In this document: piece after piece, positions 11,405 through 24,229 of the stretch | How the letters are laid out: every line of letters begins with the position of its first letter | Numbering within the stretch: position 1 is the first letter of the stretch | Source: Silene latifolia | Taxonomy: Eukaryota > Streptophyta > Magnoliopsida > Caryophyllales > Caryophyllaceae | Direction of reading: 5' to 3' | Length of the DNA stretch: 64,000 nucleotides | NCBI RefSeq assembly: GCF_048544455.1 | Contig: NC_133526.1 | Coordinates: 7,456,001-7,520,000, forward strand | Notes under the pieces: generated by a model | Told to the model about the DNA's origin: nothing | Database searches by the model: none | Seen by the model: the letters and a program-made list of their open reading frames with translations, nothing else | Program-made: the position numbers and the translations under genes

Positions 11405-12776
11405 ATGTCTCAAACCAACTGGGAAGCTGATAAAATGTGAGTTTCTCTTTTTTTTACTCAAAGATTTCATCTTTTTACCCTTTTAATCACATTTTCCCCT
11501 TTATTAATTGGGTTTTGTTTTTGGGTACTTATTAATTTTGTTTATCTAGTTTTTTTCCTTCATGTTTTTCCACCACATTGTTGATTGTTCCAACTCTTAC
11601 TGTTTGGGGTTGGTTTTGCTAATTTTTGTTTGCTAGAAGTTCAATTGGTGTTATTCAGTTGGTCTTACTTAAGACCGTCTTAACTTAAGACCTCTCAAAC
11701 CGCCTTTTATTTCCACCTCTATTTTAATCGGGGGTGAGAGTCGTCTTAAGTTAAGACGGTTTTAATAAGAATTGGTGTTATTGTTCATATCTTGATGCTT
11801 AGATGCTGTCTTTTCATATGCATGGCTTCTGGTCACTAATTTTGTGGTGTTGAATGTTGAAGGTTAAAGCTGTAATTTACTTGCAGCATTAGTAAACTTT
11901 TTAAGTGTTTTTAACTATGTATGTCAAAGTAATGTTTGTAAATTTTCAATTAATTTAGGTTGGATGTGTATATTCATGATTACCTAGTAAAGAGGGATCT
12001 GAAGGCTTCTGCACAAGCCTTTCAAGCTGAAGGAAAAGTCTCTTCTGACCCTGTTGGTATGATGCTCTTTTATATATATACCAACTATTTTTGTGGAGCG
12101 CGGATATTTGTTTAGTGCATTTCGGGTTTAATTGAATTTTGTATATGTTGTTTCCAGCTATTGATGCTCCTGGTGGATTTCTGTTTGAATGGTGGTCAGT
12201 TTTTTGGGATATATTCATTGCCCGGACTAATGAGAAACATTCTGAGGTAGCTGCTTCATATATTGAGGTTGGTTCTAAGAATGCACTTGTGATTGCGTTT
12301 TGTCATATGGCCATCTTGCGATAATTACAAAACAAAAGCCTTTTTTTTGTTCAAGTATATATATGCCCTTTGAACTTCAGCAAGACCTGCATGAGACGTT
12401 CGTATTGTATGAGATGAGTAAGCTTCAAAGTAATTCACCTAAGAGACTAAACTGAGAAAATAGCCCTGTAAATTGCTGGCGATGCATTTATATATGGTTG
12501 CGAATTGAGTGTGTTACTTAGATGGTACTTTTTATTGGCATATAAGATTTTGTGCTGTTTTTCTTAGTCTTTCTTCTCTGTCACCGTTGAAGTTCTTGAT
12601 GCTTGTGGTAACGTGACAAAATGTATCTGCATGTGCCTCTAATAGTATCCAGGTTGTATCTCAGAAAGTAGAAACTAGTTGTCGCTCTATGTTGATCATA
12701 TTACTATCCTCCTTCAGTTTGTTGCTTCAACGATCATCTGTTTGTTTCCATTTCCAATGGAGCAAAAGGCTCACTG

Positions 12777-12807
<31 letters not shown>

Positions 12808-13474
12808 TTATGGAATAAAGAAAAATGACTCACTAAACTATTAGGGCTGCTATTTATTGTGAGATATTGTCATTCGATGCAACTCTTGATGCTATATTAT
12901 TATGGGTCAGCCAGAAACAGTTTCTTACTGTTGGGGTAAAGTTGCAAACGTTCGATCCTCTTTACCTCCCATTTGCGAGGCCCTTTGACGCACTTGGGGG
13001 GTAATGATGTTATTTTAATTATCTGGTTAGGTGTATCTTCGATATAGTGTTATTCACTGTCGAGTATTTGATGAATTTCATCTTTTAACATGCCACTTAG
13101 CCCGCTTGTTTTCAGTTCATTTAGTAACTTTCTTACGGCTACCGTGTTTTCATTTCCTGTTATGCATCTTTTATGCCCTAGAACTAGAACTTGCATCAAT
13201 GGCCAGTCAAAAAATTCACTAAGAGCTATTTTTTTAATATTTTTTTGGTGTGAATTCGATTAAATAGACTCAGTTATTAAAGGCAAGAGAGCAGCAACAG
13301 CCACAAAATAATCAGCCTCAAAACCTGCAACAACAACAGTTGCAGATGCAACAAATGATCTTGCAGAGGCATGCGCAACAACAGCAACAGCAGCAGCAGC
13401 AACAACAACAACAACAGCAACACCAGCAGCAGCAACAACAGCAACATCAGCAACAACAGCAGCAACAGCAACAA

Positions 13475-13527
<53 letters not shown>

Positions 13528-16500
13528 GCAGCAGCAGCAGCAACAACAACAACAACAGACACAAACTCAAAGAAGAGATGGTGGCCATCCCCTTAATGGC
13601 ACTGGTAATGACCTTCCTGGAAATGATACTCTTTCTAGACAAGCTTCTGGAACTGCAAATGCCATGGCGACCAAAATGTATGAGGAGCGATTGAAACTGC
13701 CACTGCAAAGAGACTCATTAGATGACGCACCTCTAAAAGTAAGTGGTTTTATTGAACTCATTTAGTTCATTGTTATGGGGTTAGGATCCTCTAGCTGTGT
13801 TTGCCAAGTTGATATGAGTATCCTTTATCCTAATTATCAGTGACTCCTTGCAGCAAAGGTTTGGTGACAACATGAACCAGCTCTTGGATCAGAATCATGC
13901 TTCTTTACTGAAATCAGCTGTTTCTGGCCAGCCTTCCGGGTAGGTCTTATTATGTTTGGAACTGTTACTGTCTCTTTTTGTTTACCCCTTGGTAAAAGCC
14001 CGCCAAATCTAGGTTCTCTTACAATTTCTCAACTTGTCACGACTAGTTATTTACCTAATATTCCTCATTAATGGAATGAAACAGTCTTTACATCGATTCT
14101 GAACAGATTGACGTGACTTTGTTATGAACCTAGCTTCTCTTATATCCCCAGCTTCTTAGGATTAGGATTTGTTCATTACTCCCGAAATTTGGAGCTTTAA
14201 AAGAATTCTGAGGGCTAGTATGTTCTTTTTAGTGTGAATGACCTTTATTCTGTACCTTCAGCATATGTTTACCTTATAGCTACTACTACATTGTTCTCTT
14301 CTCTTATTTACACTTTGATTGAGCCAAAGACTAATAATTCTTCACTTCGGAATGAAGTAAAATACCTCACTAATTGTCCGTGCTTCTTTATAACGAAGTA
14401 CTTCCTCCCTTCAAATCCAATCACCGTACAAATTCAAAATTCCTCTCACAAAAAAGGTGAGACGGGATGTTTAGATTTGAAGGGAAGGAATAATAGTTAT
14501 TTGCTTCAAATTTTGATGTAATTTTCATTATGGGTCATTCAGAAATTACTTGTATGTGTCGTCCGTCACAAGGGTGAGACTGCCTATATCCGTCGCTCCA
14601 TACTCCGCCCTAAGCACGATCCTTAGAGGCAGAAACATATGTGCTGCTTTGGTAACGCCATGTAAGCGTAATGAAGTGGTGATATCAAGCAATGAGAAAT
14701 TTACACCCACAAAGAAAAATAGAACCAAAGAAAAAGAAAGACATTTCATATCCCATATCCTGTGTATATCATTTCATCCCATGTCCTGTATATTCTTCTT
14801 CAACTCAGACCACATCTCTTTCTTAAATCCTTTCTCGACAAAGTTCACCTTTTCCCTATAGGGTGGCAATTGACTGTGGTGGTGAAGCCACCGGAGAAAA
14901 GGCCGATGCCAAAAAACCATCCCATAAAACCTACTCATTTCTGAAACAAAATGACACGAACGAAGGGAAAATGGGGAAAGAAGTTTAGTGGGTCATTGAT
15001 GATTTTGGAAGGAAAGGCCAGTGTCGGCCATGGCACGCCGAGAATATATAGGAGAGTTGGAGGAATTTAATTTGTTGTGACTTTTTCATTGCCATGTGTC
15101 ACATTGTTATTTGTGGTTACCACCACCTAGCAATGATGTCATGTTATTACCAATGTAACATTAAAATTAAGCTTTGAGCAACTGTGGTAGTCATGTGATA
15201 GCAAGCGAGGTATTTTTCTTTTTTCAGCCAAGTGTTGCATGGTTCAGCTGGTGGCATGTCTCCGCAAATGCAACCTCGGAATCAGCAGCTTCCGGGGTCT
15301 GTATCCGTAAGTCTCTACATTAATTTTCCTCCTCACTTTCTATCTGATGCTATATGTCTGTAACTTTATTTACAAGGCCAGGCATTGTTCTCTATGATCA
15401 GGATTTGAAGACAGAGATGAATTCAGCTTTGAACCCCCGAGCTGCTGGGCCTGAAGCATCATTGATTGGCCTTCCTGGTACCTCTTTAAATATGTTGAGG
15501 CTAATCTAAAACTCCGTCTGATTTTGGCATACATAGGGCTGCGGATAATTTAGAGCAGAAGTTTCTAATTAATCTTGGGAGTCTCAGACCATGATTTTTG
15601 CTATTGACATGCTGCATTTTTTTCTTTTGCGCCAGGTTCAAATCAAGGTAGTAATAATTTAACCTTGAAAGGATGGCCACTCACAGTAAGTCTCTTTTAC
15701 TTTTCAAATAATTGTACTGTCTTGTATTGTCTGATTTTTTTACCTATTAACTTTTGAAAATTTTGGTAATTCTAATTCTTGTTAGTGGCCCATACTCTTT
15801 AGTGTTGAGAAAAAAATGTGTTTTACATTTAATCAATACTCTCATGACACAAGTTGTATAATGTATGTACTCCTATACTTCTGAAACTATAAGTTAACTA
15901 TTTAAAAATCGAATCAATCTCCAAAGTCCTTGTTCGTATTTTTATAAAGTTCTATAGTTTTGTTAATATGCTGTTATTACTGCAAGTAAATTTTCAGATT
16001 TGTGTGATTGTTTTTGCTATCAAATGCGTTTTCTACCGTGTACAAACTAGTTAAGAGGTTCAGACTGTATATTGTGGCCGTTTCCTAGACAGGCAGACCT
16101 TACCTAAATTGGGCATATACTCAGTTTTGTTGTATGAACTGCGACAGTAAATGTATGTATTACTGTAGTTATTACACTTTCAGTTTCAGGTCTGGTAGTA
16201 CCTTTGTTATCCCCTCCAATTTATATTGTCCTCATTTGACATTGGTGGTAAAAAAATGTTGACTTTGACCAATATGTTCTCACAATATTCAGTAGTGACA
16301 TCTTGGAAAATAGATGATGAAAATATTTTGATAAATCAAACCTCACAATACTGTATCGTTACATATACTATACTTGGAGAAATTTAGGTCAACTTTGACG
16401 TTAATTGACCACCGAAGATGAATGGGACAATAATTTTTGAGATGGAGCTAGTATAAAACTAAATGGTAAATATTTACTTATTTCCTGCTGGTTGTTGATA

Positions 16501-19500
16501 GGGATTAGAGCAGCTTAGGTCTGGACTACTTCAGCAACAAAAATCTTTCATGCAGGCTTCTCAGCCATTTCATCAAATTCAGATGCTGTCCCCACAACAT
16601 CAGCAGCAATTGCTTCTTGCCCAGCAAAATTTGACTTCTGCATCTGCAAATGATATAGAAAACAGACGACTCAGAATGCTGATGAGTAATCGGAGTATGA
16701 GTCTCGGGAAGGAGGGGATTCCGAACTCTATTGGGGATATGGTCTCAAATGTTGGATCACCCTTACAAGGTGGTTGTCATGTTTTACCTCGTGGAGATGC
16801 TGATATGTTGATGAAGGTGTGAATTTCTGTTAATAACCTTGCTTTTAATTTTTTTTTGTTCCACTCAAGCTCGTTTCGAAGTTTCGCACAAGTACTATTA
16901 CTACAAACAATTAGACCTAGCAAAATTGATCCGACACGTCTCTTACCCTTGTCTCCTCCAGGATGGAGTATTACTACAAACAATTAGGCCTAGCAAAGTA
17001 CTTATAGCAAAAAAGTGAATCTCGAGATTCTAAATCTGACTAATGTTCGTAAAAAAAGAGGAACACAATAAACTTCAGATTCACAATCTAATTGAGATGC
17101 AGTTACTTATTGTTAAACTGTATGAGAAAAAGGACATGCTTTTGAATACTTGTGAAAATTGAGTCAATACTTTTTTTTTCAATTTCGTGTAAATTAAATG
17201 ATTAGTGTCCACGCCTATTGATGTGACATTTATTTTTCATGTTAAGTAGATAAAAGCTTCTATCTGGAAATGACGACGACATACCTCTACCTACAGAACT
17301 ATAGATATAGTAATGTAGCAATCAGAAATACAGAACTTAAGCTGACAAACTACATAACGACTTGCTGTTTTCGTGCGCTACTGTTGATTTACTGTTTAAA
17401 GATCATTTATAAAGTAGCTTTTTTAAGAATAATTGAATGCAACTTCTCGGCTGTTAATTATATTTTCAGATGAAAATGGCTCAGCTTCAGCAGCAGCAAC
17501 AACATCAACAAGTCCCGCACCCTCAGCATCAGATTCAGCAACTTCAGCAGAATGGCCTATCGATGCCCGGTCAGCCTCCACAAGTTTCAAATCACAGTCT
17601 CCTTCAGGCAGATAAGCTTGGTGGAACTAACAGCATCTCAATGGATGGAAACATGTCAAATTCTTTTCGGGGAAATGATCAGGTCTATTTAGAAATAGTT
17701 TCCCTCGTCTATTCTGATTTGATGCCATTTTGTGTTTTGATTTGGAAGCTGTTGGTAAGAGTAGACGTAACTAGTGAAAAGAGGTGGGCCCTAAGAACTG
17801 TAAACTGCTCACGGCCTTAAAACAAAGAATAATGCCGAAGTATTATTACCCAATTTTAGTTCTGCATGGAATATGAATCAAAATGAGACTAAGAGCCTCA
17901 ACTACTAGCTTATTTGGTCAAAATTCCCCGAAATACACCCAGACACATGTGAATGAATCAGTAGTTCAATTCTGTGGACGTTAAATATGCAGTCATGTAC
18001 ATTGTTTCCCTCATATATGTTCTTGCAATATTACGTTTCAGTGTAAGTTTCTCTGTTGATAACATGGTTATGAAAGTGATGATTGTCCAACTATTTTAGT
18101 GTCCTTTTTACCACGTAGATGTAATACTCCCGGCGTTTCATTTATGTTGTCCTTGTTTTACCATAGGCCACTTGTAAGACATAATACCGCAGTGCCAAAA
18201 CTGGCCTTTCCCTTCAATTTTAGGAGTTTGTTCCTTCTAAAAGTATTGTAGGACTTGCATTTTGTTTTAAATAAGGATTTCAAATAACGTCTTCAGAATT
18301 GTTTTGCTAAAGTTGAAAAAGGCCTATAAGGCCATTTCATAAAGCATTTATGAGCTCTTTTGTAAAATGTTTACGTTCCTAAAGCTACCTCACTGCATGA
18401 AGGCTTCAAAACACCAGAATGGGAGGAAGAGAAAGCAGCCTATATCATCTTCTGGACCTGCCAATAGTTCAGGAACAGCCAATACAGCTGGCCCTTCTCC
18501 AAGTTCTGCTCCATCAACACCCTCGACTCACACACCAGGAGATGTCATGTCAATGCCCTCTTTCTCTCATGGCGGCGGTACCTCAAAGCCACCACTTATG
18601 TTTGGCACTGATACTACGGGGGCCCTTGCATCACCCTCAAATCAGCTGGTGAGCAAACATTTTCTTACAAAAATATTATGTTCTCCTCTCATCTCCTTTA
18701 TTAGTCCCCATTTGAATTTGGTCGAATGATGTCCATGTTTACTGATTTCCTCACAGTATAAATATACGTACTCCCTATATCCCGCTCAATTAGCCTAATA
18801 GTCCCTGTTGACTTTTTCCTCCTAAGAAAATAATATCATATGGGGCATGGGCATCATATATTCATATCTAGTGATATAGAGGGAGTACAATCTTTTAAAA
18901 TCGAAACTATGAAATTGTTGTTTTGATTAATAAAACGCGACAAATGTTTTATTTGCATCTCCACAGTGGCTAAGTGAAGCATCTACTAATTGGTCTAGAA
19001 ACTTGTTTGACTGTATCCACATGTTGCTTAATTTTCAAAGCGGTGTAGCATGCACGTACCGTGTTGCACCCGACACCATGTCTGTGAGTCTGAGTAACAT
19101 GGCCGGTTGACTATCAAAGTGTAATGCGGACAATTAATTTTGGATGTAGCTACGTAGGACGTAGCATTACAGTTTTGCACAGCTTCTCATGGGCATTACA
19201 TGCCAGCACTAAGATGACAAAAACTTGGAGTTTCAGGCTGATGTGGAGCGTTTTGTTGAGGATGGATCCTTGGATGATAATGTAGAGTCATTTTTATCGC
19301 ATGACGATGCGGACCCCAGAGATCCAGTTGGTCGTACTATGGACCTAAGCAAAGGTGTGTTAAAACCAACAATTCTAAGTCCTAATTTGAGCAATATGGT
19401 AACCTAGGTGCACAAGTACACTTTTTCTCTCATTAGGAAAGGGATTCATAAACCATTATGGGCTTGAAGTACATCAACAGCATAATATGATATCCAAATG

Positions 19501-21281
19501 TAGGTGTTTTAATGATTTGTCGATACACAATCTAAATCTGAAATTGTCGTTTATGTAGGATTTACTTTCACAGAAGTTAGTTCTGTTCGAGCAAGCTCTG
19601 GAAAAGTAGTCTGTTGCCACTTCTCACCTGACGGCAAGCTTCTCGCCACAGGCGGTCATGATAAAAAGGTTGTATTTAAATGTTTGAACAAAAGAGGGTG
19701 CAAAAGTTTCAAATATGTTTCCTGCCTAAATGTTGTATATTTTTCTTACAATGGTTATGCAGGCTGTGTTATGGCATACCGATTCATTAAAGCCCAAAAG
19801 TACTCTTGATGAACATACAAACTTGATAACTGATGTTCGCTTCAGCCCTAGCATGTCTCGTTTGGCAACTTCCTCGTTTGATAAATCCGTAAGAGTCTGG
19901 GATGCAGAGAATGTAAGTAACATGTCTTTTTTTTGGAAAACTAGATGGCCCTTCCTATCATTTTGTCTCACAATTGGTATTTTAATCATTGTCCGACAAC
20001 AGCTGTCAGTTGATGTGTCCTTTGTTTCTGGTTCTCATAACTTGACATTTGAGCGTCGTGTATTTGCACATATAATTTCTCTGATGTATTTCTTTTGGAG
20101 AATGTAATTTTCTGCTGTCCTTTCTTGCTTTATATAAACTTGGAATTATGAAATTTGCAGCCTGGCTATTCTATCCGTAACTTTATGGGACATTCTGCCA
20201 CGGTGATGTCATTAGATTTTCATCCCAATAAAGATGATCTCATCTGTTCTTGTGATGGTGATGGTGAAATTCGTTATTGGAGCGTCAACAATGGAAGCTG
20301 TGCCAGGGTCTTTAAGGTGAGAATAGTGCGCTCTACCCTTGTGTGGCTAGTTTAATTATCTAAATCCATTTTGGGACTATGGCTTCATTGCTGTTGTGTA
20401 GGGTGGCAACACACAAGTGAGATTCCAGCCACGCCATGGAAGGTTTCTTGCTGCGGCTGCAGAGAATGTCATATCTATACTTGATGTGGAAACCCAAGCA
20501 TGCCTTCACAGATTACAGGTTCATAGCATAGCATGCCTTTTTTCATCATCTAGCCAAAGCAATGATACTTCCGATGCTTCTGAGTGTTGCGGATCCTCCT
20601 TTATTTTTTTTTCTTCCCTTTTTTAAGCTATATGTGCATACATGAGCTCTAACCTCTGAACCACAACTTTTATCTTTTTTTTTGTTCACAGGGGCACACA
20701 AAGCAGATCCATTCGGTATGTTGGGATCCTTGCGGTGAGTTTTTGGCTTCAGTTAGCGAGGACTCAGTCAGAGTATGGAGTCTCGGTTTAGGGAACGGAG
20801 GTGAATGTGTGCACGAGCTTAGCTGCAATGGAAACAAATTCTACTCATGTGCTTTCCATCCCTCTTACACTTCTTTATTGGTCATTGGCTGTTACCAGGC
20901 AAGTTGCTGCGTTTCTCGCTTTGCCTTATTTATACTTGATTTACTCGTCTTATAATTGTCGCTACATTTCTAATATTCGAGTTGTTATCCGATTCAAAAT
21001 CAGATAAATCATAGTGAATCTCTGCCTCATTAAGTATGAAAACATTACCGATAAAAGCGATAGATTTTACTTAAATTCCATTTTCATCAGAGCCAAGGAC
21101 CCAGAAAATGTAATTGATATATCTGTTGAACTGACAGTCAATGGAGCTTTGGAACATGACGGAAAACAAGACAATGACTCTATCAGCACACGACGGTCTT
21201 ATTGCAGCTTTGTCCGTGTCTAGCGCAACTGGGCTTGTAGCCTCGGCTAGTCATGACAAGATCGTCAAGCTCTGGAAGTAG
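11405..21281 (+). CDS. LUG: LEUNIG transcriptional co-repressor, 18 exons, 925 aa
   Basis: Exons: 11405-11436, 11959-12056, 12158-12267, 13268-13738, 13854-13939, 15228-15306, 15402-15477, 15636-15685, 16502-16816, 17470-17682, 18403-18648, 19237-19354, 19559-19668, 19763-19912, 20161-20316, 20402-20518, 20692-20898, 21138-21281. They sum to 2778 bases, close to the 931 aa of Arabidopsis LUG as recalled. The N-terminal LUFS/LisH part ([19 protein letters not shown], then [13 protein letters not shown]) binds SEUSS-type adaptors in known LUG proteins. A glutamine tract follows, with more Q-rich parts and the basic stretch NGRKRKQP. The C-terminal half holds WD40 repeats ([23 protein letters not shown], end HDKIVKLWK). 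LUG represses floral homeotic and other developmental genes in the nucleus. Intron 17 starts with GC instead of GT (CAG|GCAAGT). Introns 1, 3, 5, 9 and 11 carry MITE or SINE pieces. Every conserved block is intact. Confidence 0.96.
11661..11770. mobile_element. Small inverted-repeat MITE in LUG intron 1
   Basis: cttacttaagaccgtcttaa at the left is inverted as ttaagacggttttaataag at the right, so the element folds into one hairpin. The 13-bp sequence aattggtgttatt lies on both sides (11641-11653 and about 11772-11784), but a short extra piece separates the left copy from the terminal repeat. Confidence 0.55.
12760..13015 (+). mobile_element. SINE-like insertion in LUG intron 3
   Basis: Phrases such as tgactcac, cattcgatgcaactcttgatg, tatgggtcagccagaaac, ggggtaaagttgca and gacgcacttggggggtaatg occur in the same order as in the copy at 57500-57740. 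An expanded ttta run (12778-12808) sits inside it. Divergence from the other copy suggests age. Confidence 0.55.
13371..13557 (+). repeat. CAG/CAA tract coding polyglutamine in LUG
   Basis: About 60 glutamine codons, broken by two His codons near the start, with CAG and CAA mixed irregularly. The mix limits slippage compared with a pure CAG run. The minus-strand leucine- and alanine-rich frames across it are shadows. Confidence 0.9.
14400..14490. mobile_element. Short Stowaway-like MITE in LUG intron 5
   Basis: cttcctcccttcaaatcca at the left is inverted as gatttgaagggaaggaa at the right. It is small and lacks any coding part. Confidence 0.5.
14526..14650 (+). mobile_element. SINE fragment in LUG intron 5
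   Basis: tatgggtcattcagaaa, then gtgtcgtccgtcacaagggtgag, matches the middle part of the SINE at 57500-57740 in the same order. It is truncated at both sides. Confidence 0.4.
16205..16450. mobile_element. Stowaway-like relic in LUG intron 8
   Basis: cctccaatttatattgtcc at the left and gggacaataatttttgagatggag at the right are rough inverted partners. The relation is old and imperfect. Confidence 0.4.
16895..16997 (+). repeat. Direct repeat in LUG intron 9
   Basis: tattactacaaacaattag followed by a/g and cctagcaaa occurs twice, 75 bases apart, with a 46-base unique piece between. It could be a local duplication or an insertion with an unusually long target duplication. Confidence 0.6.
18772..18888. 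mobile_element. Stowaway-like MITE in LUG intron 11
   Basis: tactccctatatc and gatatagagggagta are inverted ends with TA at both borders. The interior has no coding part. Confidence 0.5.
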
Positions 21282-21930
21282 TCTCTTTCTTATTGGGCTT
21301 TAACTTAAGCATAATCGCAAGGTTTACTTTCTGAACCTGTCTGTAGCTCCGTGTTATTAGACTTTTAACTCAAACTAACCCGTATGAGGTGCATCATGTT
21401 TTCTCGTTCATGAATGCTAAGATGCATCACCTAATTCAGATGGACTTGCTCTGGATCATCTCTTATAAAATGACGACTTCTAGAAATTGCCGCTCTCTTA
21501 TTGGGATTTGTTGTTAATACCAATGAAAGACGGAGATAGCGGTAGCGGTGGTGGTGGATAAGTAAAGAGATGAAGATGAGCTGAAAGTTATCCATCTCTT
21601 TCGCTGGACAATGCATATTACCTCCCTAGGTCATATTCTATTAATAATTCTCCCGTCAAATTATGATTAACTGGCAAAAAAAATCGATCGAAAATATCTG
21701 AATTGGTAACCGAACAAACCCGGTATGAATAATCTAAATGGTAACCAAAGCATACTCGTATCAAGGAATAGCGAAAATTAGAATTGTTTCAAAAGATACA
21801 ATATTCCAGATTTTGAAAACATACTCGCATAATGCACGAGTTTAAAATTCGTTCTTGATACAATCTTTTGCAAGCTTTTATTGATTAGCAAAGTTTGAGT
21901 CGATAACATATAACATAACAATATCATTTA
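21282..21930. other. LUG 3' flank and hAT-like fragment
   Basis: 21282 to about 21650 should contain the LUG 3' UTR. 21675-21760 matches the hAT-like block at 9262-9330 (gatcgaaaatat, ctgaattgg, taacc, actcg). 21825-21850 (gcataatgcacgagtttaaaa) resembles a worn Helitron-type end. Confidence 0.4.
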
Positions 21931-22012
21931 CTCCCTTTGTCTCGATGATTAGTTTACACTTACTTTATCTTGAAATAGAGCAAGTGTAAATTATTGACTG
22001 GGACGGAGGGAG
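21931..22012. mobile_element. Stowaway MITE just beyond the GA3ox-like stop codon
   Basis: An 82-bp element with ctccctttgtctcgatgatt at the left and the inverted gactgggacggagggag at the right, TA on both sides. It ends 33 bases from the stop codon of the minus-strand dioxygenase, so it probably lies in that gene's 3' UTR. Confidence 0.7.
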
Positions 22013-22044
22013 TAGTAGTATCATTTGAACATTTATCTAGCAAA

Positions 22045-24157
22045 TCAAGCAATCCTTATAGAGGAGAGTGCAGATTCAAGAAGCTTGGACTTAATGCCCA
22101 CATATTCCTGGACTGTCAAAGACTTGAAACATGGGCCTTCACAACCAAAGTAGCCCACATAAGGAGAAACCTGAAAGCCCAATGGAGGCCCATAAAAGTA
22201 AGCAACTGAAATCCTGTGCTTCTCATTGTTTGGCATTGCCCTATGAACCACACTAGGAAACCTTCCATTTGAAATTATGTTTAGTAGGTCTCCTGAATTT
22301 ACAACTAAGGCACCCGGAACCGGGTCGACTGAAACCCAGCCCAGCCCTTCTTTTAGTACTTGTAGCCCGCTTGTATCGCCGCTTTGGTGGAGAATGGTGA
22401 AGAGGAAGGAATCTGTGTGTTCAGCTAACCCCATTGTTTGAGTCGGGTTTGGACATGTTGGATACGAGTTCAGTTGTAAGGCCGCGGATATATTTTCGGT
22501 GTCTTGATTGACCCAGTTCATTTCGGACTCGGGTATTTCAAGTGATTTGAGTATTAGGTTCAACAATTTTTCCGATAAGGCCTTCATTTGTGTTTGATAT
22601 TCCTTCATTACGTCGCTGAAAAAAAAAAAATGATAAACAATTAGTTTGTATAAGACGAGGTAAAATTTGTAATAGTAGACTCGTTGGACACACACAAACA
22701 CGCCTAAATGTGTCGGAGCCTCACAATAGCGAATCCAGAAAAAAAAAATTCTCGTGTCTTGATTAATATTTAAAATCTATATACACATAAAAAAGTTATA
22801 AATTTATTTTTTTAGACTGGAAATTAGACAAAATACGCAAAAAAAAATTTTGTTTCCGATGTCCGCGCACCCCGAAATGTTGTTAGTAGATCCACCGCTG
22901 GAGCCTCGTGATACCTATAAATGAGGAAGGAGATATCTAAAGATAGAAAGAGATTGATTAGAATACGGGTTTGAGTGAGGACTGTGATTAAGTTATAGTC
23001 AAAGTCAATTTTACCCTCAATTATTTAAATTTAATTTAATATCAAATACATTTACAAAAATAAAATGGTACATTAATTATAACTATAAAATCTAAATTGT
23101 ATTAAATTTAAATAACTTGTTCCGTGTCCTAAATTTCATGTGATGTTGTGAAACGTGTCCAGGTCGTATCCGTGTTCGTTTGGTGCTACCAAGGTTATAA
23201 GTAGTACATAAAAGTAATTAATCAATATATTAACCTCTTGGACTTATGAGGTCTAATTTCCTCCGTCACAATTATATCATTTAAACATTTATCTAGCAAA
23301 TCAACTAATCCTTATAGTATGTATATGTACAGTATTATAACATGGAGTACATATGAATTATCACAACAAAAATAGTGATTGTTAAGGACATTTTATGTTT
23401 AATATAATTGTTCTCAAAACTTTGTGAGATTCAAAGATCCCCACGCGAAAGACGATGTGAATAAGCAGCTAGCGATGTAATAGAGGCTATGCAGAAGCGT
23501 CTTATAATCAAATTAGGGACGAATTAATATTTCCCCTAAAAAAATAATACTTTTAAAATTTGAAAAGGTTAATTTATTTTCTCTATAAGTAAACTATTAT
23601 ATATAATATATCAATTATTTTATTTATCTTCAATTATAATAATTAACGTAGACATGCAATAAAACTCACCAAAACCCTTGGTCGTCGTTAGGCCATAATA
23701 CCTTTGCATGATCATACAAAGAATTTCCCATAATCGTAAAACCTTCACACCACATTAGCTTAGAGAAGAATGGTGTAATTCTTGGGCTACCATAGCCGAC
23801 GGCCGCCTCGGGTGATCTCAACACCTTCATCTTTTCTTCATGAGGAAGGTTGAAAAATTTCTTAACTTGTGTTTCAAGTTTTTCCAATATCTCCCTTGAA
23901 ATTCCATGGTTGGTTACTTGAAGAAATCCCCAATTTTTGCATGCATGGTAAATTTTATCTATTGCATTAGGATCATTAAGATCGATCACGGGAATCGAGT
24001 TTAATTCTACATTTTTAAGTTTGTCATGATTAATGGACGTAGTTTTTTCAACCCATACATGAGATTCAGGAACATCTTTGATAGAACTAAAATCTATGGG
24101 TGTAATAAACTTGTTTTCAATAGGATTTTTTGTGTAAGCTTCTGCAAGAATTCCCAT
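22045..24157 (-). CDS. GA3OX: Gibberellin 3-beta-dioxygenase-like 2-oxoglutarate/Fe(II) oxygenase, 352 aa
   Basis: Two exons, 24157-23670 and 22615-22045, join in frame at a Cys codon, the single intron site typical of GA3ox genes. GA3ox converts GA9/GA20 to active GA4/GA1 in the cytosol using 2-oxoglutarate and O2. Seen here: the N-terminal DIOX_N block (IPVIDLNDPNA, WGFLQVTNHGI), the GA3ox-like stretch GYGSPRITPFFSKLMWCEGF, iron ligands H229, D231 (AEHTDS) and H287 (VVHRAM), and the 2-oxoglutarate site R297-x-S299 (HRISVAYF). All key residues are present. Changes from Arabidopsis GA4 (for example NIISNG for HILSNG) leave room for another GA- or related-substrate oxidase. The intron (1054 bases) contains a copy of the gene's own 3' end near 23275-23320. 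The gene is divergent from PNSB3, 2 kb apart. Confidence 0.88.
23275..23320 (-). pseudogene. Copy of the GA3ox-like 3' end inside its own intron
   Basis: Bases 23275-23320 match 22018-22062 (terminal codons, stop and first 3' UTR bases) at about 41 of 44 positions, in the same orientation, including atttatctagcaaatcaa. The match is too long for chance and marks a former second copy of exon 2 or a duplicated fragment. Confidence 0.75.
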
Positions 24158-24213
24158 GATTTTAATTTAAAAACAATGAAAATGATTTATATATTGTTAA
24201 GAAAATAATTGAG

Positions 24214-24223
24214 TTTATATATA
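24214..24223 (-). promoter_or_regulatory. Candidate TATA box of the GA3ox-like gene
   Basis: On the minus strand gttatatataaactc lies about 60 bases before the ATG (24157). It was assigned from motif and spacing only. Confidence 0.5.
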
Positions 24224-24229
24224 ACGTGT

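Noticed and set aside
13260-13708. Minus-strand Leu-rich and Ala/Val-rich frames, and the plus-strand Ser/Asn-rich frame
   Set aside because: They are antisense or shifted readings of the LUG glutamine tract.
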